The translations under genes were made by a program, and so were the position numbers. Positions 47,599 through 55,518 of a DNA stretch of 64,000 nt are shown one piece after another. The notes under the pieces were generated by a model. That model was given only the letters and a program-made list of their open reading frames with translations. It was not told where the DNA came from and made no database searches. How positions within the stretch are numbered: position 1 is the first letter of the stretch; each line of letters opens with the position of its first letter. The stretch is from Streptomyces formicae. GTDB lineage: Bacteria; Actinomycetota; Actinomycetes; Streptomycetales; Streptomycetaceae. The stretch is from NCBI RefSeq assembly GCF_022647665.1, contig NZ_CP071872.1, forward strand, positions 3,906,001 to 3,970,000. Reading direction: 5' to 3'.

Positions 47599-48011
47599 AT
47601 GAACGACGCCGGCGAGGAAAGCCTGGAGCACGAGGGAAGCCGCTGGTACGACGCCGACGCGGGCCCGCTCGTCCGCCCGTACGCCATGACCGGAGGCCGT
47701 ACGCAGCCGGGCCCCGGCTCCGTGCGCTTCGACCTGATCGCCCTCGTCGACATCGCCCCCGACGCGGCGGGCCGGGCCGAGGAGTCGCTCTTCGGCCCGA
47801 GCACCGGGCCCTGCTCGACCTCTGCCGCGTCGAGACGCAGTCGGTCGCCGAACTCGCCGCTGACGCCGATCTGCCCGTGGGCGTGGTCCGCGTGCTCCTC
47901 GGCGACCTCCTCGAAGCCGGTTTCGTCACCGTCCGCCGGCCCGTACCGCCCGCGCAGCTGCCCGACGAGAAGATCCTCCGGGAGGTGATCGAGGGACTCA
48001 GGGCGCTCTAG
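47599..48011 (+). CDS. cvnC: Conservon DUF742 protein (apparent frameshift)
   Basis: The DUF742 sequence is split between two frames. From ATG 47599: SRWYDADAGPLVRPYAMTGG, then RFDLIALVD; then after 47799 in the next frame EHRALLDLCRVETQSVAELA, LPVGVVRVLLGDLLEAGFV and PDEKILREVIEGLRAL, ending at TAG 48011. One extra G in CCCGAGCAC would give the normal GPEHRALLDLC junction and a 138-residue protein. DUF742 proteins have a winged-helix-like fold and join the CvnA/B/D complex. The usual fourth gene, cvnD, does not follow; a nucleoside hydrolase does. Confidence 0.82.
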
Positions 48012-48219
48012 TGGGGATGTCCGGCGGCTCCCAAGGGCCCCCGGGGGTTTCCCGGTGGCTCTCTTCCGGTCCGCCTGCATGTGTTTCGGGCCGCCTGGGG
48101 GCCGCCGCCGTGCGTCTGTCCCGCCATGCATGTGTCCGGGCGGGGCATGTGCCCGGCCGGGCCCGGGAGGCAGACTGGTGGGGCACGCTTCCCACCGGAC
48201 ACCGACGCCGAGGAGTACC

Positions 48220-49164
48220 GTGCCTGTCCCGATCATCATCGACTGCGATCCCGGCCACGACGACGCCGTCGCCATCCTGCTCGCGGCCGGGGATCCCGCG
48301 ATCGACCTGCTCGCGATCACGACGGTCGCGGGCAACCAGGTGGTCGAGAAGACCACACTGAACGCCCGCCGGATCTGCACCGCGGCCGGAATCACGGACG
48401 TCCCCATCGCCGCGGGCTGCGACCGGCCGCTCGTCCAGCCGCTGTACGTGGCGGACGACGTGCACGGCGACTCGGGCATGGACGGCCCGCACTTCGGCGA
48501 ACCCACCGTGGACGCGGTCGCCGAGCACGCCGTCGACCTCATGCACGGGATCCTCACCGGCCATCCGGAGCCCGTCACTCTCGTCCCGACCGCCCCGCTG
48601 ACCAACATCGCCCTGCTGCTGACCCGCTATCCGGAGGTGGTCCCGCGCATCCGCGAGATCGTCCTCATGGGCGGCTCGACCGAGCGCGGAAACCGTACGC
48701 CCGCCGCCGAGTTCAACATGTACGTGGACCCCGAGGCGGCCGACATCGTCTTCCGCAGCGGGGTGCCGGTGACAATGTGCGGGCTCAACGTCACGCACCA
48801 GGCGCTCGCCACGCCGGACGTGCTCGCGCGGCTCGACGGCCTCGGTACCGAACTCGGCCGCATCTGTGTCGAGTTGATGACCTACTTCGCCTCGACGTAC
48901 CGGCGCCTGTGGGGCTTCGAGGCCCCGCCGCTGCACGACCCGGTCGCCGTGGCCCGGCTCATCGACCCCTCGATCGTGGAGTGCGCCGACGCGAGCGTGG
49001 CCGTCGAATTGCGCGGCGAGTACACGCGAGGGGCGACGGTCGTGGATCTGCACCGGTACCTCGACCGGCCCGTCAACGCGCGGGTGGCGGTCTCCCTGGA
49101 CAGCGCGAAGTTCTGGGACCGGGTGGTCGCCGCCGTCGACACGCTCGGGAAGAAGGAAGGGTGA
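48220..49164 (+). CDS. Inosine/uridine-preferring nucleoside hydrolase, 314 aa
   Basis: Hydrolyses the N-glycosidic bond of ribonucleosides. The Ca2+-binding N-terminus is PIIIDCDPGHDDAVAILLA (DxDxGxDD), followed by TTVAGNQVVEKTTLNA, VHGDSGMDGP, VPTAPLTNIALLL, VLMGGSTERGNRTPAAEFN, and the late metal Asp in PPLHDPVAVARLIDP. GAGGAG stands four bases before GTG 48220. Length and all ligands are normal. The 208 bases before it hold no gene. Confidence 0.93.
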   Translation: MPVPIIIDCDPGHDDAVAILLAAGDPAIDLLAITTVAGNQVVEKTTLNARRICTAAGITDVPIAAGCDRPLVQPLYVADDVHGDSGMDGPHFGEPTVDAVAEHAVDLMHGILTGHPEPVTLVPTAPLTNIALLLTRYPEVVPRIREIVLMGGSTERGNRTPAAEFNMYVDPEAADIVFRSGVPVTMCGLNVTHQALATPDVLARLDGLGTELGRICVELMTYFASTYRRLWGFEAPPLHDPVAVARLIDPSIVECADASVAVELRGEYTRGATVVDLHRYLDRPVNARVAVSLDSAKFWDRVVAAVDTLGKKEG

Positions 49165-49201
49165 CAGGCGCATGCGGACCGTCTCGGGGGACGCCTCGCC
49201 T

Positions 49202-49240
49202 CACGGCCTCCCGATTCCCACGGCCTCCCGATTCCCACGG
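49202..49240 (+). repeat. 17-bp near-tandem repeat between convergent genes
   Basis: CACGGCCTCCCGATTCC occurs at 49202 and 49219, with a third start (CACGGCC) at 49236. It lies between the nucleoside hydrolase and sigma factor ends; no role is evident. Confidence 0.6.
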
Positions 49241-49290
49241 CCCCCGGAACTCACGGCTTTCCGATCAGATGGCCTCGTGGCCTAGTGACC

Positions 49291-50165
49291 TCATGACCTG
49301 GTGACCGGGCTGCGCCCGCGCGTGCGTGCCGGCCGGGCGTACGAAGGCCGGCGCCGCCGGGAGGCCCCGTCCCGGCGCCCCGGCTGCACGGAGTCCCGCA
49401 TCACCTCGTCCCGCAGCCCGGCGCAGCAGCGGCTGATCAGCCGGGAGACGTGCATCTGCGAGAGCCCGAGGTCCGCGGCGATGCCGCTCTGTGTCATGTC
49501 CCGGAAGAATCGCAGATAGAGGATCCGCCGGTCCCGTTCCGGCAGGCGGCTCAGCCGTGGCCTGACGGCTTCGCGGTCGATGACGGTGTCGAGCGCGGGA
49601 TCGGGTCCGCCGATCGTGTCGGCCAGCGTGTAACCGTCGTCCGAGCCCTGCACCTCGGCGTCGAGCGAGAGCGCGGAGTAGCTCTCCAGCGCCTCCAGAG
49701 CGGCGCGGACCTCCTCCTCGGACATCCCGGCGTGCCGCGCCAGCTCGGGGACGGTCGGGGCACGCCCCACGACCGTCTGCGAAAGCTCCTGACGCGCGGC
49801 ACGGACCCGCGACCGCAGCTCCTGGACCGGCGTGGCACGTGCACCGTCCACATGTGGTCACGGAAGTGCCGCTTGAGCTCGCCGTCGATCGTCGGCACCG
49901 CGAACGACTCGAACGCCGCGCCGCGCCGCGGGTCGTACCGCTCGACGGCCTTGACCAGCCCCAGAGCGGCCACCTGCCGCAGATCCTCCAGCGCCTCGCC
50001 GCGGTCGCGGTACCGCCCGGCGAGCCGGTGCGCCATGGGCAGCCAGGCCCGCACGAGCTCCTGGCGCAGCGCGGTCTTCCCGGGGCCGTCGGGCATCCCG
50101 GCCACCCGCAGGAAGTCGGTCGCGGTGTCGGGGGCGTCGTCGTGCGTACGCATGATCACTCTCAC
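49291..50165 (-). CDS. SigB/SigF/SigG-type stress sigma factor (apparent frameshift)
   Basis: Group 3 sigma factor with region 2 (AALGLVKAVERYDPRRGAAF, FESFAVPTIDGELKRHFRD, WTVHVPR), region 3 (VQELRSRVRAARQELSQTVV, PTVPELARHAGMSEEEVRAA) and region 4 (RLSRLPERDRRILYLRFFRD, QSGIAADLGLSQMHVSRLI). The N- and C-terminal parts are in different frames; adding one C/G in CCGGCG at 49827-49831 restores VPRPVQEL, the invariant family sequence. In Streptomyces these factors govern osmotic and oxidative stress and differentiation, usually under anti-sigma control, but no anti-sigma gene is adjacent. The start is GTG 50165, GTG 50159 or ATG 50153. Confidence 0.85.
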
Positions 50166-50551
50166 TCAGCTCCTGGAACGAGGTGCTGACGGTGGCAGCC
50201 GCAGCGGTGCCGAACTGCGGTGGCCGCAATTGAGCACGCTGGATCGCGTGCCCGCGCCCTGCCGCCGCAAACGCGGGCGCCGGGCCCCCGGCGAGGGCCT
50301 CGTGCGAGGCATCCCTGGGCCGCAGGGAGGACCGCCTCGGTGCCGAGCTTCGGTGCCCGGCTCGACGGTGCCGATCTGCGCGGCGCCTGCCTGGTAGCCC
50401 CGGCGGCGGTCGGCCGGGCGGGCCAGGCATAGGTGCCCGGTACGGGGGTACGTGGGAGCCGAGCCAGGCCGCGTCCGGCAGCTCCGGAAGCATGCGCACC
50501 GTCCGGCCGCCGGACCGGCAAACCGACGGGGGGAGAGGAGCGCCGACCATC
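50166..50551. other. Intergenic between divergent genes, no gene seen
   Basis: About 385 bases between the sigma factor and the DJ-1 gene. One plus-strand frame contains ARLDGADLRGACLV, which resembles two pentapeptide repeats and could be a fragment, but it is too short to call. Promoters for both neighbours must lie here; none is clear. Confidence 0.35.
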
Positions 50552-51112
50552 ATGAACATCGCCTTCCTCATGGCGCCGGAAGGCGTCGAACAGATCGAGC
50601 TCACCGATCCGTGGCAGGCCGTCGCCCGCGCAGGCGACACGCCTTTGCTGCTCTCCACGAAGCCCGGCCGCATCCAGGCCTTCCACCACCTCGACAAGGC
50701 GGACTCCTTCCCCGTCGACCTCGTCGTCCCTGGCGGCTCCGCGACCGACTTCGACGCCCTTGTCCTGCCCGGCGGCGTGGCCAATCCCGACGCGCTGCGG
50801 ATGGACGAGAAAGCCGTGGCCTTCGTGCGGGCGTTCTTCGACGAGGGCAAGCCGGTCGCGGCGATCTGCCACGCGCCCTGGGTCCTCGTCGAGGCCGATG
50901 TGGTGCGCGGCAGGAGCCTGACGTCCTGGCCCAGCCTGCGCACCGACATCCGCAACGCGGGCGGCATCTGGGTCGACGAGCAGGTGAAGGTGTGCCGCGA
51001 AGGCCCGAACACGCTGATCACCAGCCGAAAGCCGGCCGACCTGGCGGCCTTCTGCTCGGCCCTCACGGACGAGCTGGCGAAGGAGTCCGCCGCGGCGGGC
51101 ACCCGGCACTGA
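50552..51112 (+). CDS. DJ-1/PfpI-family protein (type 1 glutamine amidotransferase-like), 186 aa
   Basis: The flavodoxin-like fold with nucleophile elbow AAICHAPWVLVEA (Cys after the strand) and the upstream acid in MAPEGVEQIELTDPW (conserved Glu) matches PfpI/YhbO-type proteins linked to protein deglycation or stress protection. LVLPGGVANPDALR and RSLTSWPSLRTDIRNAGG are family segments. ATG 50552 is chosen because the domain begins at that Met and GGGGAGAGGAG lies upstream. Being divergent from a stress sigma factor fits a stress role. Confidence 0.88.
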   Translation: MNIAFLMAPEGVEQIELTDPWQAVARAGDTPLLLSTKPGRIQAFHHLDKADSFPVDLVVPGGSATDFDALVLPGGVANPDALRMDEKAVAFVRAFFDEGKPVAAICHAPWVLVEADVVRGRSLTSWPSLRTDIRNAGGIWVDEQVKVCREGPNTLITSRKPADLAAFCSALTDELAKESAAAGTRH

Positions 51113-51151
51113 CACGGCGTGCGAGCCGCCCGCGCCGGGCCGCCGCGCGGT

Positions 51152-51193
51152 GTCGCCTGTGTTGCGTCGCCTGTGTTGCGTCGCTGGTGTTGC
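51152..51193 (+). repeat. Three tandem copies of a 14-bp unit
   Basis: GTCGCCTGTGTTGC twice and GTCGCTGGTGTTGC once, directly head to tail, upstream of the baeRF gene. Confidence 0.75.
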
Positions 51194-51271
51194 GAAGGGC
51201 CGGCCGGGTAGGCGCAAGGTCAGAGGACCCGAGGCCGTCGGAGTGTCTCCGGCGGGCCTTCGGGGCATGCC

Positions 51272-52414
51272 ATGCGACTCGCACACCTCACGCCCCTCTA
51301 CGAGCGCCCGGGCCCTTGGGCCAGCGTTTGCGTCGGCGTGCCCCGTGCGGCCGACGGGGGCGAGGCGGCCGCGGCGGCGCCCGGCGAACGGGAACTCGCC
51401 ACCCGCGAGATCTGCGCGGAACTGGGCCGCCAAGGCATCGACGCGACCACGGGCAGGGCCGTCCACGAAGCACTGACCGAGTGGCCGGGACCCGCGGGAG
51501 CGGCGGGCCGGGCGATCTACGCCGCGCACGGCGAGGTCGTACTCGACCCGCCGCTCACGGCCGCCCCGCGGACCCCCGAGATCCACTGGGCGACCCTGCC
51601 CCGCGTCGCCCCGCTGCTGGACCTCGCCGTCCAGGAACCGGTCTGCCTCGTCGCGTACATCGACCGCACCGGAGCCGACCTGGAACTCCGCGGCCCGCTC
51701 GGCAGCCACCCCGCGGGCGAGGCCGAGGGCAAGGACTGGCCGCTGTACCGCACAGCGGCCGCCGACTGGTCCGAGCGCCACTTCCCGATGCACGTCGAGA
51801 ACAGCTGGGACGAGAACACCTGGGACGAGAACGCCTCGGAGGTCGCCGCCGCGCTCGCCCTCTGCCAGGAGGAGACCCGCGCCGACCTCATCGTCCTCGT
51901 CTGCGGCGATCGCGAACGCCGCGCCGTCACGCAGCACCTGCCGCAGCCGCTGCGCCCCCTCACCGTCGCCGTGGAGCACAGTGGCCCCGCCCGCGGCCCC
52001 GGCGCCCGGCTGCCTGACGAGGAGGTCGAGCGCGCCCGGCACGACCATCTGCGCCGCATCGAGAAGACCGAACTCGACCGCTACCGTGCGGCCGGCGCCC
52101 CCACCGCCGAGGGCCTGCCCACCCTCGTCGCGGCGGCGCGCGAGCACCGGATCGCCGAGCTGCTCGTACGCCCGGAGGGACCCGACCCGTGCCGCGAGGT
52201 CTGGGTCGGCCCCGAACCCGACCAGATCGCGGTGGACCGCGGTGACACGCGGTATCTCGGCGAAAGCGACCCCGAGCCCGGACGCGCCGACGACGCCCTG
52301 CTGCGGTCGGCGGCGGTGAGCGGCGCGGAGGTCCTGCGCGTGCACCCCGGGGCCGGCACCGGCGATCGCGGCGTACCCGCCGGCGGACTCGGGGCCCTGC
52401 TGCGCCACCCCTAA
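51272..52414 (+). CDS. baeRF-type (bacterial eRF1/Vms1-like) protein, 380 aa
   Basis: The sequence follows the actinobacterial Rv2629/baeRF group: AHLTPLYERPGPWASVCVGV at the N-terminus, VCLVAYIDRTGADLELRGP, a long middle helix with NSWDENTWDENASEVAAALA, LIVLVCGDRERRAVTQHLP, EVERARHDHLRRIEKTELDRY and IAELLVRPEGPDPCREVWVG. These are archaeo-eukaryotic release-factor-fold proteins thought to act on stalled ribosomes or peptidyl-tRNA. I see no GGQ in the expected loop, as is common in this group. It stands alone; its TAA overlaps the TAG of the convergent terpene-synthase gene. Confidence 0.75.
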   Translation: MRLAHLTPLYERPGPWASVCVGVPRAADGGEAAAAAPGERELATREICAELGRQGIDATTGRAVHEALTEWPGPAGAAGRAIYAAHGEVVLDPPLTAAPRTPEIHWATLPRVAPLLDLAVQEPVCLVAYIDRTGADLELRGPLGSHPAGEAEGKDWPLYRTAAADWSERHFPMHVENSWDENTWDENASEVAAALALCQEETRADLIVLVCGDRERRAVTQHLPQPLRPLTVAVEHSGPARGPGARLPDEEVERARHDHLRRIEKTELDRYRAAGAPTAEGLPTLVAAAREHRIAELLVRPEGPDPCREVWVGPEPDQIAVDRGDTRYLGESDPEPGRADDALLRSAAVSGAEVLRVHPGAGTGDRGVPAGGLGALLRHP

Positions 52415-53342
52415 CCCATGTCGGGGATCCGATGCAGGCTGCGGAGCCGGGCCCGGCCGCCGGGGTAGCGGTCCATCAGGTGGCGGACGGCGCCCGTGTT
52501 GCCGTTGGTCTGGTGCCGGATCAGCTCGACCCGGTCATGCAGCCGCGGCTGCGAGTGTCCGTGCTCGGCCAGTAGCCGTGTTCCCTGTGCGGTGAACCGC
52601 TCCACGTCGCGATTGTGCTCCTCGATGATGTGCCGGATGGCTGATGCGCGTGACCCCATCGTGGACTCGAGGAGCAGGACGGAGTTGATGTCGACGGCGT
52701 GGGGGTCGTCCTCCCGCCGGGCGGCGTCCCGCTCCAGTGAGCCCAGGTCGTTGGCGAGCACAACCATGCGCGCGGCCAGTTCGGGCAGTCCGCTGAGCTC
52801 CAGTGCCTCCTCGACGTCAGGGGCGAGGTACAGGCCGAGCTCGGCGGTCCAGCACTGGAGGAAGAGGGGCACGAGGATCGTGTGCTTCCGGTACGGCCAG
52901 TAGCTCTCGACGGTCAGATCCTTCACGTCGAGCGATTGCTCGGCCACTGCCCGGGACGCCCAGGCGCGGAACGCTCTCTCCACCTGCGCTGTCGGGGCTC
53001 CCTTCCGGCGAAGTGTCTCCAGGATCGCGTTGACGCATGCCACGCCCTCGTGCCGTGCGTCCACTGTGCCCGTTTCGATGAAGCGCACGAGAGCCTCGAT
53101 CTCGGCGACCGTCGCGTCATCCACCAGGAAGACGAACAGGACGAAGAGCGTGCCGGCATCCACCTCGGGCCGGCCGCCCGGCGCGGGGCGCAGTACGCGT
53201 CGTACGTGGCGGCTGCGTAGGCTTGTCGCGCGTGATACTCCCCGCCCCGGGGGCAGGTGCAGTGGCGCAGTGACCAGGAGAGCAACTCCTCTGTGGTGCA
53301 CCGGTGTTGCTCGTCGAGAAATTCCGGAGGGGTGTCGGTCAC
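52411..53342 (-). CDS. Class I terpene-synthase-like protein (apparent frameshift)
   Basis: All-alpha protein with FVFLVDDATVAEIE (Asp-rich motif, DD present but not the usual DDxxD/E spacing) and LANDLGSLERDAARRED, an NDxxSxxxD triad, followed by a C-terminal RY pair (MDRYPGG). This is the layout of bacterial class I terpene cyclases, which ionise prenyl diphosphates. The N-terminus from GTG 53342 (MTDTPPEFLDEQHRCTTEEL, then TYDAYCAPR) is in a different frame; adding one G in CCCGGCG at 53177-53182 joins it to PGGRPEVDAGTLFVL, giving about 310 residues. The start overlaps the upstream cyclase-like gene (GTGA), so the two are coupled. Confidence 0.7.
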
Positions 53343-54313
53343 GACATCTCCTCGTACAGGGCGCGGATGGCGAAGACGGTTGTGAGGTGCGGGGAACCGA
53401 ACCAGAGCGGAACCCGGCCCATCCGGAAGTAGCCGGACGGGGGCCATGACCCGTCCTGCCTCTGCTGTGCGGCGAGTTGCTCGCGCCACGGGGCCAGGCC
53501 GGTGAGCCCGAGGTGGTTTGCGGCGATGGCGAGCAGCGCGAGATCGAGCGCGGCTTTCGGTTCCGCGCGGCTCAGGGCGGTGGTCAGCGGGCCCGCCAGT
53601 TGGCCCGCGCAGTGTTCGCAGCGTAGGCACACGCGGGCGGCGGCGTGTACGAAGGCCGCCGGGGACGGGTAGTAGCGGGTGCCCATCAGGTAGTCGCCGG
53701 ATGTCAAATGGCGGCGGAGATACGCGAGGGTGGCGAGGGAAGCGTCCGTGTGCCCCGTCGCGAGATGAACGGTGGCGATCACATTGGCGGAAGCGACCGC
53801 GTCGTGTTTGCGGCCGCGCGGCCGGGCGCGGGGTTCCGCCCCGTCGTCCCAGTACACGAGGAAGACACCCTCGTGGAGCGGGCCGTTCGCCATCTCACCT
53901 CCGGTCCGGGCCGCGGACCGGACGAGCTCCTGAGCGGCCGTGAGCAGCCGGCTTCTCGGCATCAGGCCGTGTTCGAAGAGCGCACCTGCTGCGACGGCGG
54001 TGCAGTCGGTGTCGGCCGGGAAGGCGGGGACGCCGGGAAAGAACGCGAAACGACTCCCTCGGCGCGCGCTCTCCACCTGCCGCACCACGGCTGCCACGAA
54101 CTGCCGCTCGGCCGGGGTGCCGGCCGGCGGGAGCACCGCCAGTGCGAGCATGGCGGAGAACGCCTCGTCGGCCGGGTCGAACCCGATGTCCGTGCCGTGC
54201 CGTCGGCGCAGCAGCCGACGGACCGCGCCTGGCGGCGTGATCTCAGCGAAGGCCGGGTTGAAGGAGTACAGAGAGGACGGCATGCCGTTCCGGGAGGCCG
54301 AGAGGTAGGTCAT
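53339..54313 (-). CDS. Class II terpene-cyclase-like / prenyltransferase-squalene-oxidase-repeat protein
   Basis: About 325 residues of alpha-barrel-like sequence. FPADTDCTAVAAGALFEHGL aligns with the DxDDTA acid motif of class II cyclases, but the last Asp is Cys, while the middle Asp that acts as general acid is kept. GSWPPSGYFRMGRVPLWFGSP resembles a late QW-type segment. Known class II diterpene cyclases are about 500 residues, so this is short, a single-barrel form. Coupling to a class I synthase suggests a two-step pathway: protonation-initiated cyclisation, then diphosphate ionisation. The start is uncertain (ATG 54364, 54313 or 54283; none has a strong ribosome site). Confidence 0.55.
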   Translation of the reverse strand: MTYLSASRNGMPSSLYSFNPAFAEITPPGAVRRLLRRRHGTDIGFDPADEAFSAMLALAVLPPAGTPAERQFVAAVVRQVESARRGSRFAFFPGVPAFPADTDCTAVAAGALFEHGLMPRSRLLTAAQELVRSAARTGGEMANGPLHEGVFLVYWDDGAEPRARPRGRKHDAVASANVIATVHLATGHTDASLATLAYLRRHLTSGDYLMGTRYYPSPAAFVHAAARVCLRCEHCAGQLAGPLTTALSRAEPKAALDLALLAIAANHLGLTGLAPWREQLAAQQRQDGSWPPSGYFRMGRVPLWFGSPHLTTVFAIRALYEEMS

Positions 54314-54641
54314 GCCCCGGGCGGCGGAGGACCGTGCAGCCCGGTGAGGGTCTTGCGGCGGCATGGTGGCCCCCGGGTTCGCGACAGGGGACGGTCGCTG
54401 TCCGTCGTATACCGCGCAGGCTCCCGGCGGAACGTGCCAGGAGTGGGCGGGTCGTTGAACGTGTTGTATACGCCGGTCGCGTCGGCAGGGGCGCGTCGAG
54501 TAGCAGCTCCCGTTCAGCCGCGGCGCAAGCAGCAGGGTGTGAAAACGTGCGGCGCGCGCTCACCCAGACGCTGCACGATCCCCGGCGCATCGCCATCCGG
54601 CCGAGTGCACGGCGGGCCGGTTCCGTCGCGGTGAGGGCACC
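54314..54641. other. Intergenic, no gene seen
   Basis: Upstream of the cyclase gene. No homologous frame; it contains TGTTGTATACGCC near 54462-54474, which might be part of a promoter, but I cannot define one. Confidence 0.3.
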
Positions 54642-54800
54642 GTGCTCCACAAGGACCGCAGCACCGTCGAAACCGTCGAACGCTGCATCGACAAGCTCAG
54701 GGAACGGCGCAGGCCGGTCACCCGCTACGACAAGAGGCCCGAGAGCTACGTCGCCGGGCCCGACCTGCGCGGATCCGTCCGCTGGCTACGCAGCCTGCCG
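54642..54800 (+). pseudogene. IS5-type transposase C-terminal relic
   Basis: The frame reads HKDRSTVETVERCIDKLRER, then RRPVTRYDKRPESYVAG and SVRWLRSL. This matches the end of IS5-family DDE transposases (RNTVERCFNKLKxxRxVATRYDKxxxxY...IWLR) that carries the catalytic Glu. Only about 50 codons are left; no terminal repeats or other transposase parts are seen. Confidence 0.55.
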
Positions 54801-54900
54801 ACTCTTGCCGCGTCCGCCGGTCGGCGCGCTTGCGCCCCTCGCTCTGCCGGCCCGTCACGACGACCTCACCGGCTGCCCATCGGTGTGCTCAGCCGCCTTC

Positions 54901-54954
54901 GCCGCTCTCGCCGCTCTCGCCGCTCTCGCCGCTCTCGCCGCTCTCGCCGCTCTC
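54901..54954 (+). repeat. Six tandem copies of a 9-bp unit
   Basis: GCCGCTCTC six times without change. On the minus strand, in the frame of the LigD relic, it spells repeated Gly-Glu-Ser. Confidence 0.85.
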
Positions 54955-54960
54955 GCCGTC

Positions 54961-55473
54961 GCGGCGCAGCGCGTTGAGCCGACGCCTCGCCGGGCCGAGC
55001 ACCCGGCCCCGCTCAGCGCACCTTCCCAAGGGTCCTCCTCCGCCTGGCCGGCCGCGTCCTCGATCGTCCAACGGCGGGCCGTCAGCTCCGGGTCGTCCAA
55101 CTGCTCCCAGCCGATCGCCGCACGCTGCCATCCGCACCTCCGTGGTGAGTTCGCCGGGATGCGCGGTGGCCAGCACATCGGCGGCGTCCCCGGCGAAGGA
55201 GCGTACGTCGTCGAACGTGCTGCGGCCGCCCGGCGGCCCGATGACGTGCCCCCTCGTGAGCCGGTCCTCAGCGGCACGGATACAGCTGCAGCGTTGGTCG
55301 AGGAACTCGCCCCGCAGACGAGGCAGCACGTGCGGCGTGATCGAACGGTAGTGGTCGACGAGATCGGCCTTGGTGTACCCGTCCGCGGGGAACAGCACCT
55401 TCTCGGGCCGGTGGATCTCCAGACTCCGGTGCCCGGCCCGCACACGTGTCGTACTCGTCCGTGTCGTACCCAT
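54961..55473 (-). pseudogene. LigD polymerase-domain relic
   Basis: From about 55473 the frame gives RSLEIHRPEKVLFPADGYTK, then ADLVDHYRSITPHVLPRLRG, the start of the LigD primase-polymerase domain of bacterial non-homologous end joining. Later pieces SFAGDAADVLATAHPGELTT and, in another frame, WEQLDDPELTARRWTIEDAA match the end of the domain. The central part with the catalytic Asp residues is missing and at least one frameshift is present. It runs into the 9-bp microsatellite. Confidence 0.7.
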
Positions 55474-55518
55474 CGTCCTCGCGTACCCGCGATCGACGTC
55501 CGTTGCGCAGCCGCCGGA

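Noticed and set aside
54895..54960. Gly-Glu-Ser repeat protein
   Set aside because: The residues come from a 9-bp microsatellite at the end of a broken LigD frame; there is no gene start or homology.
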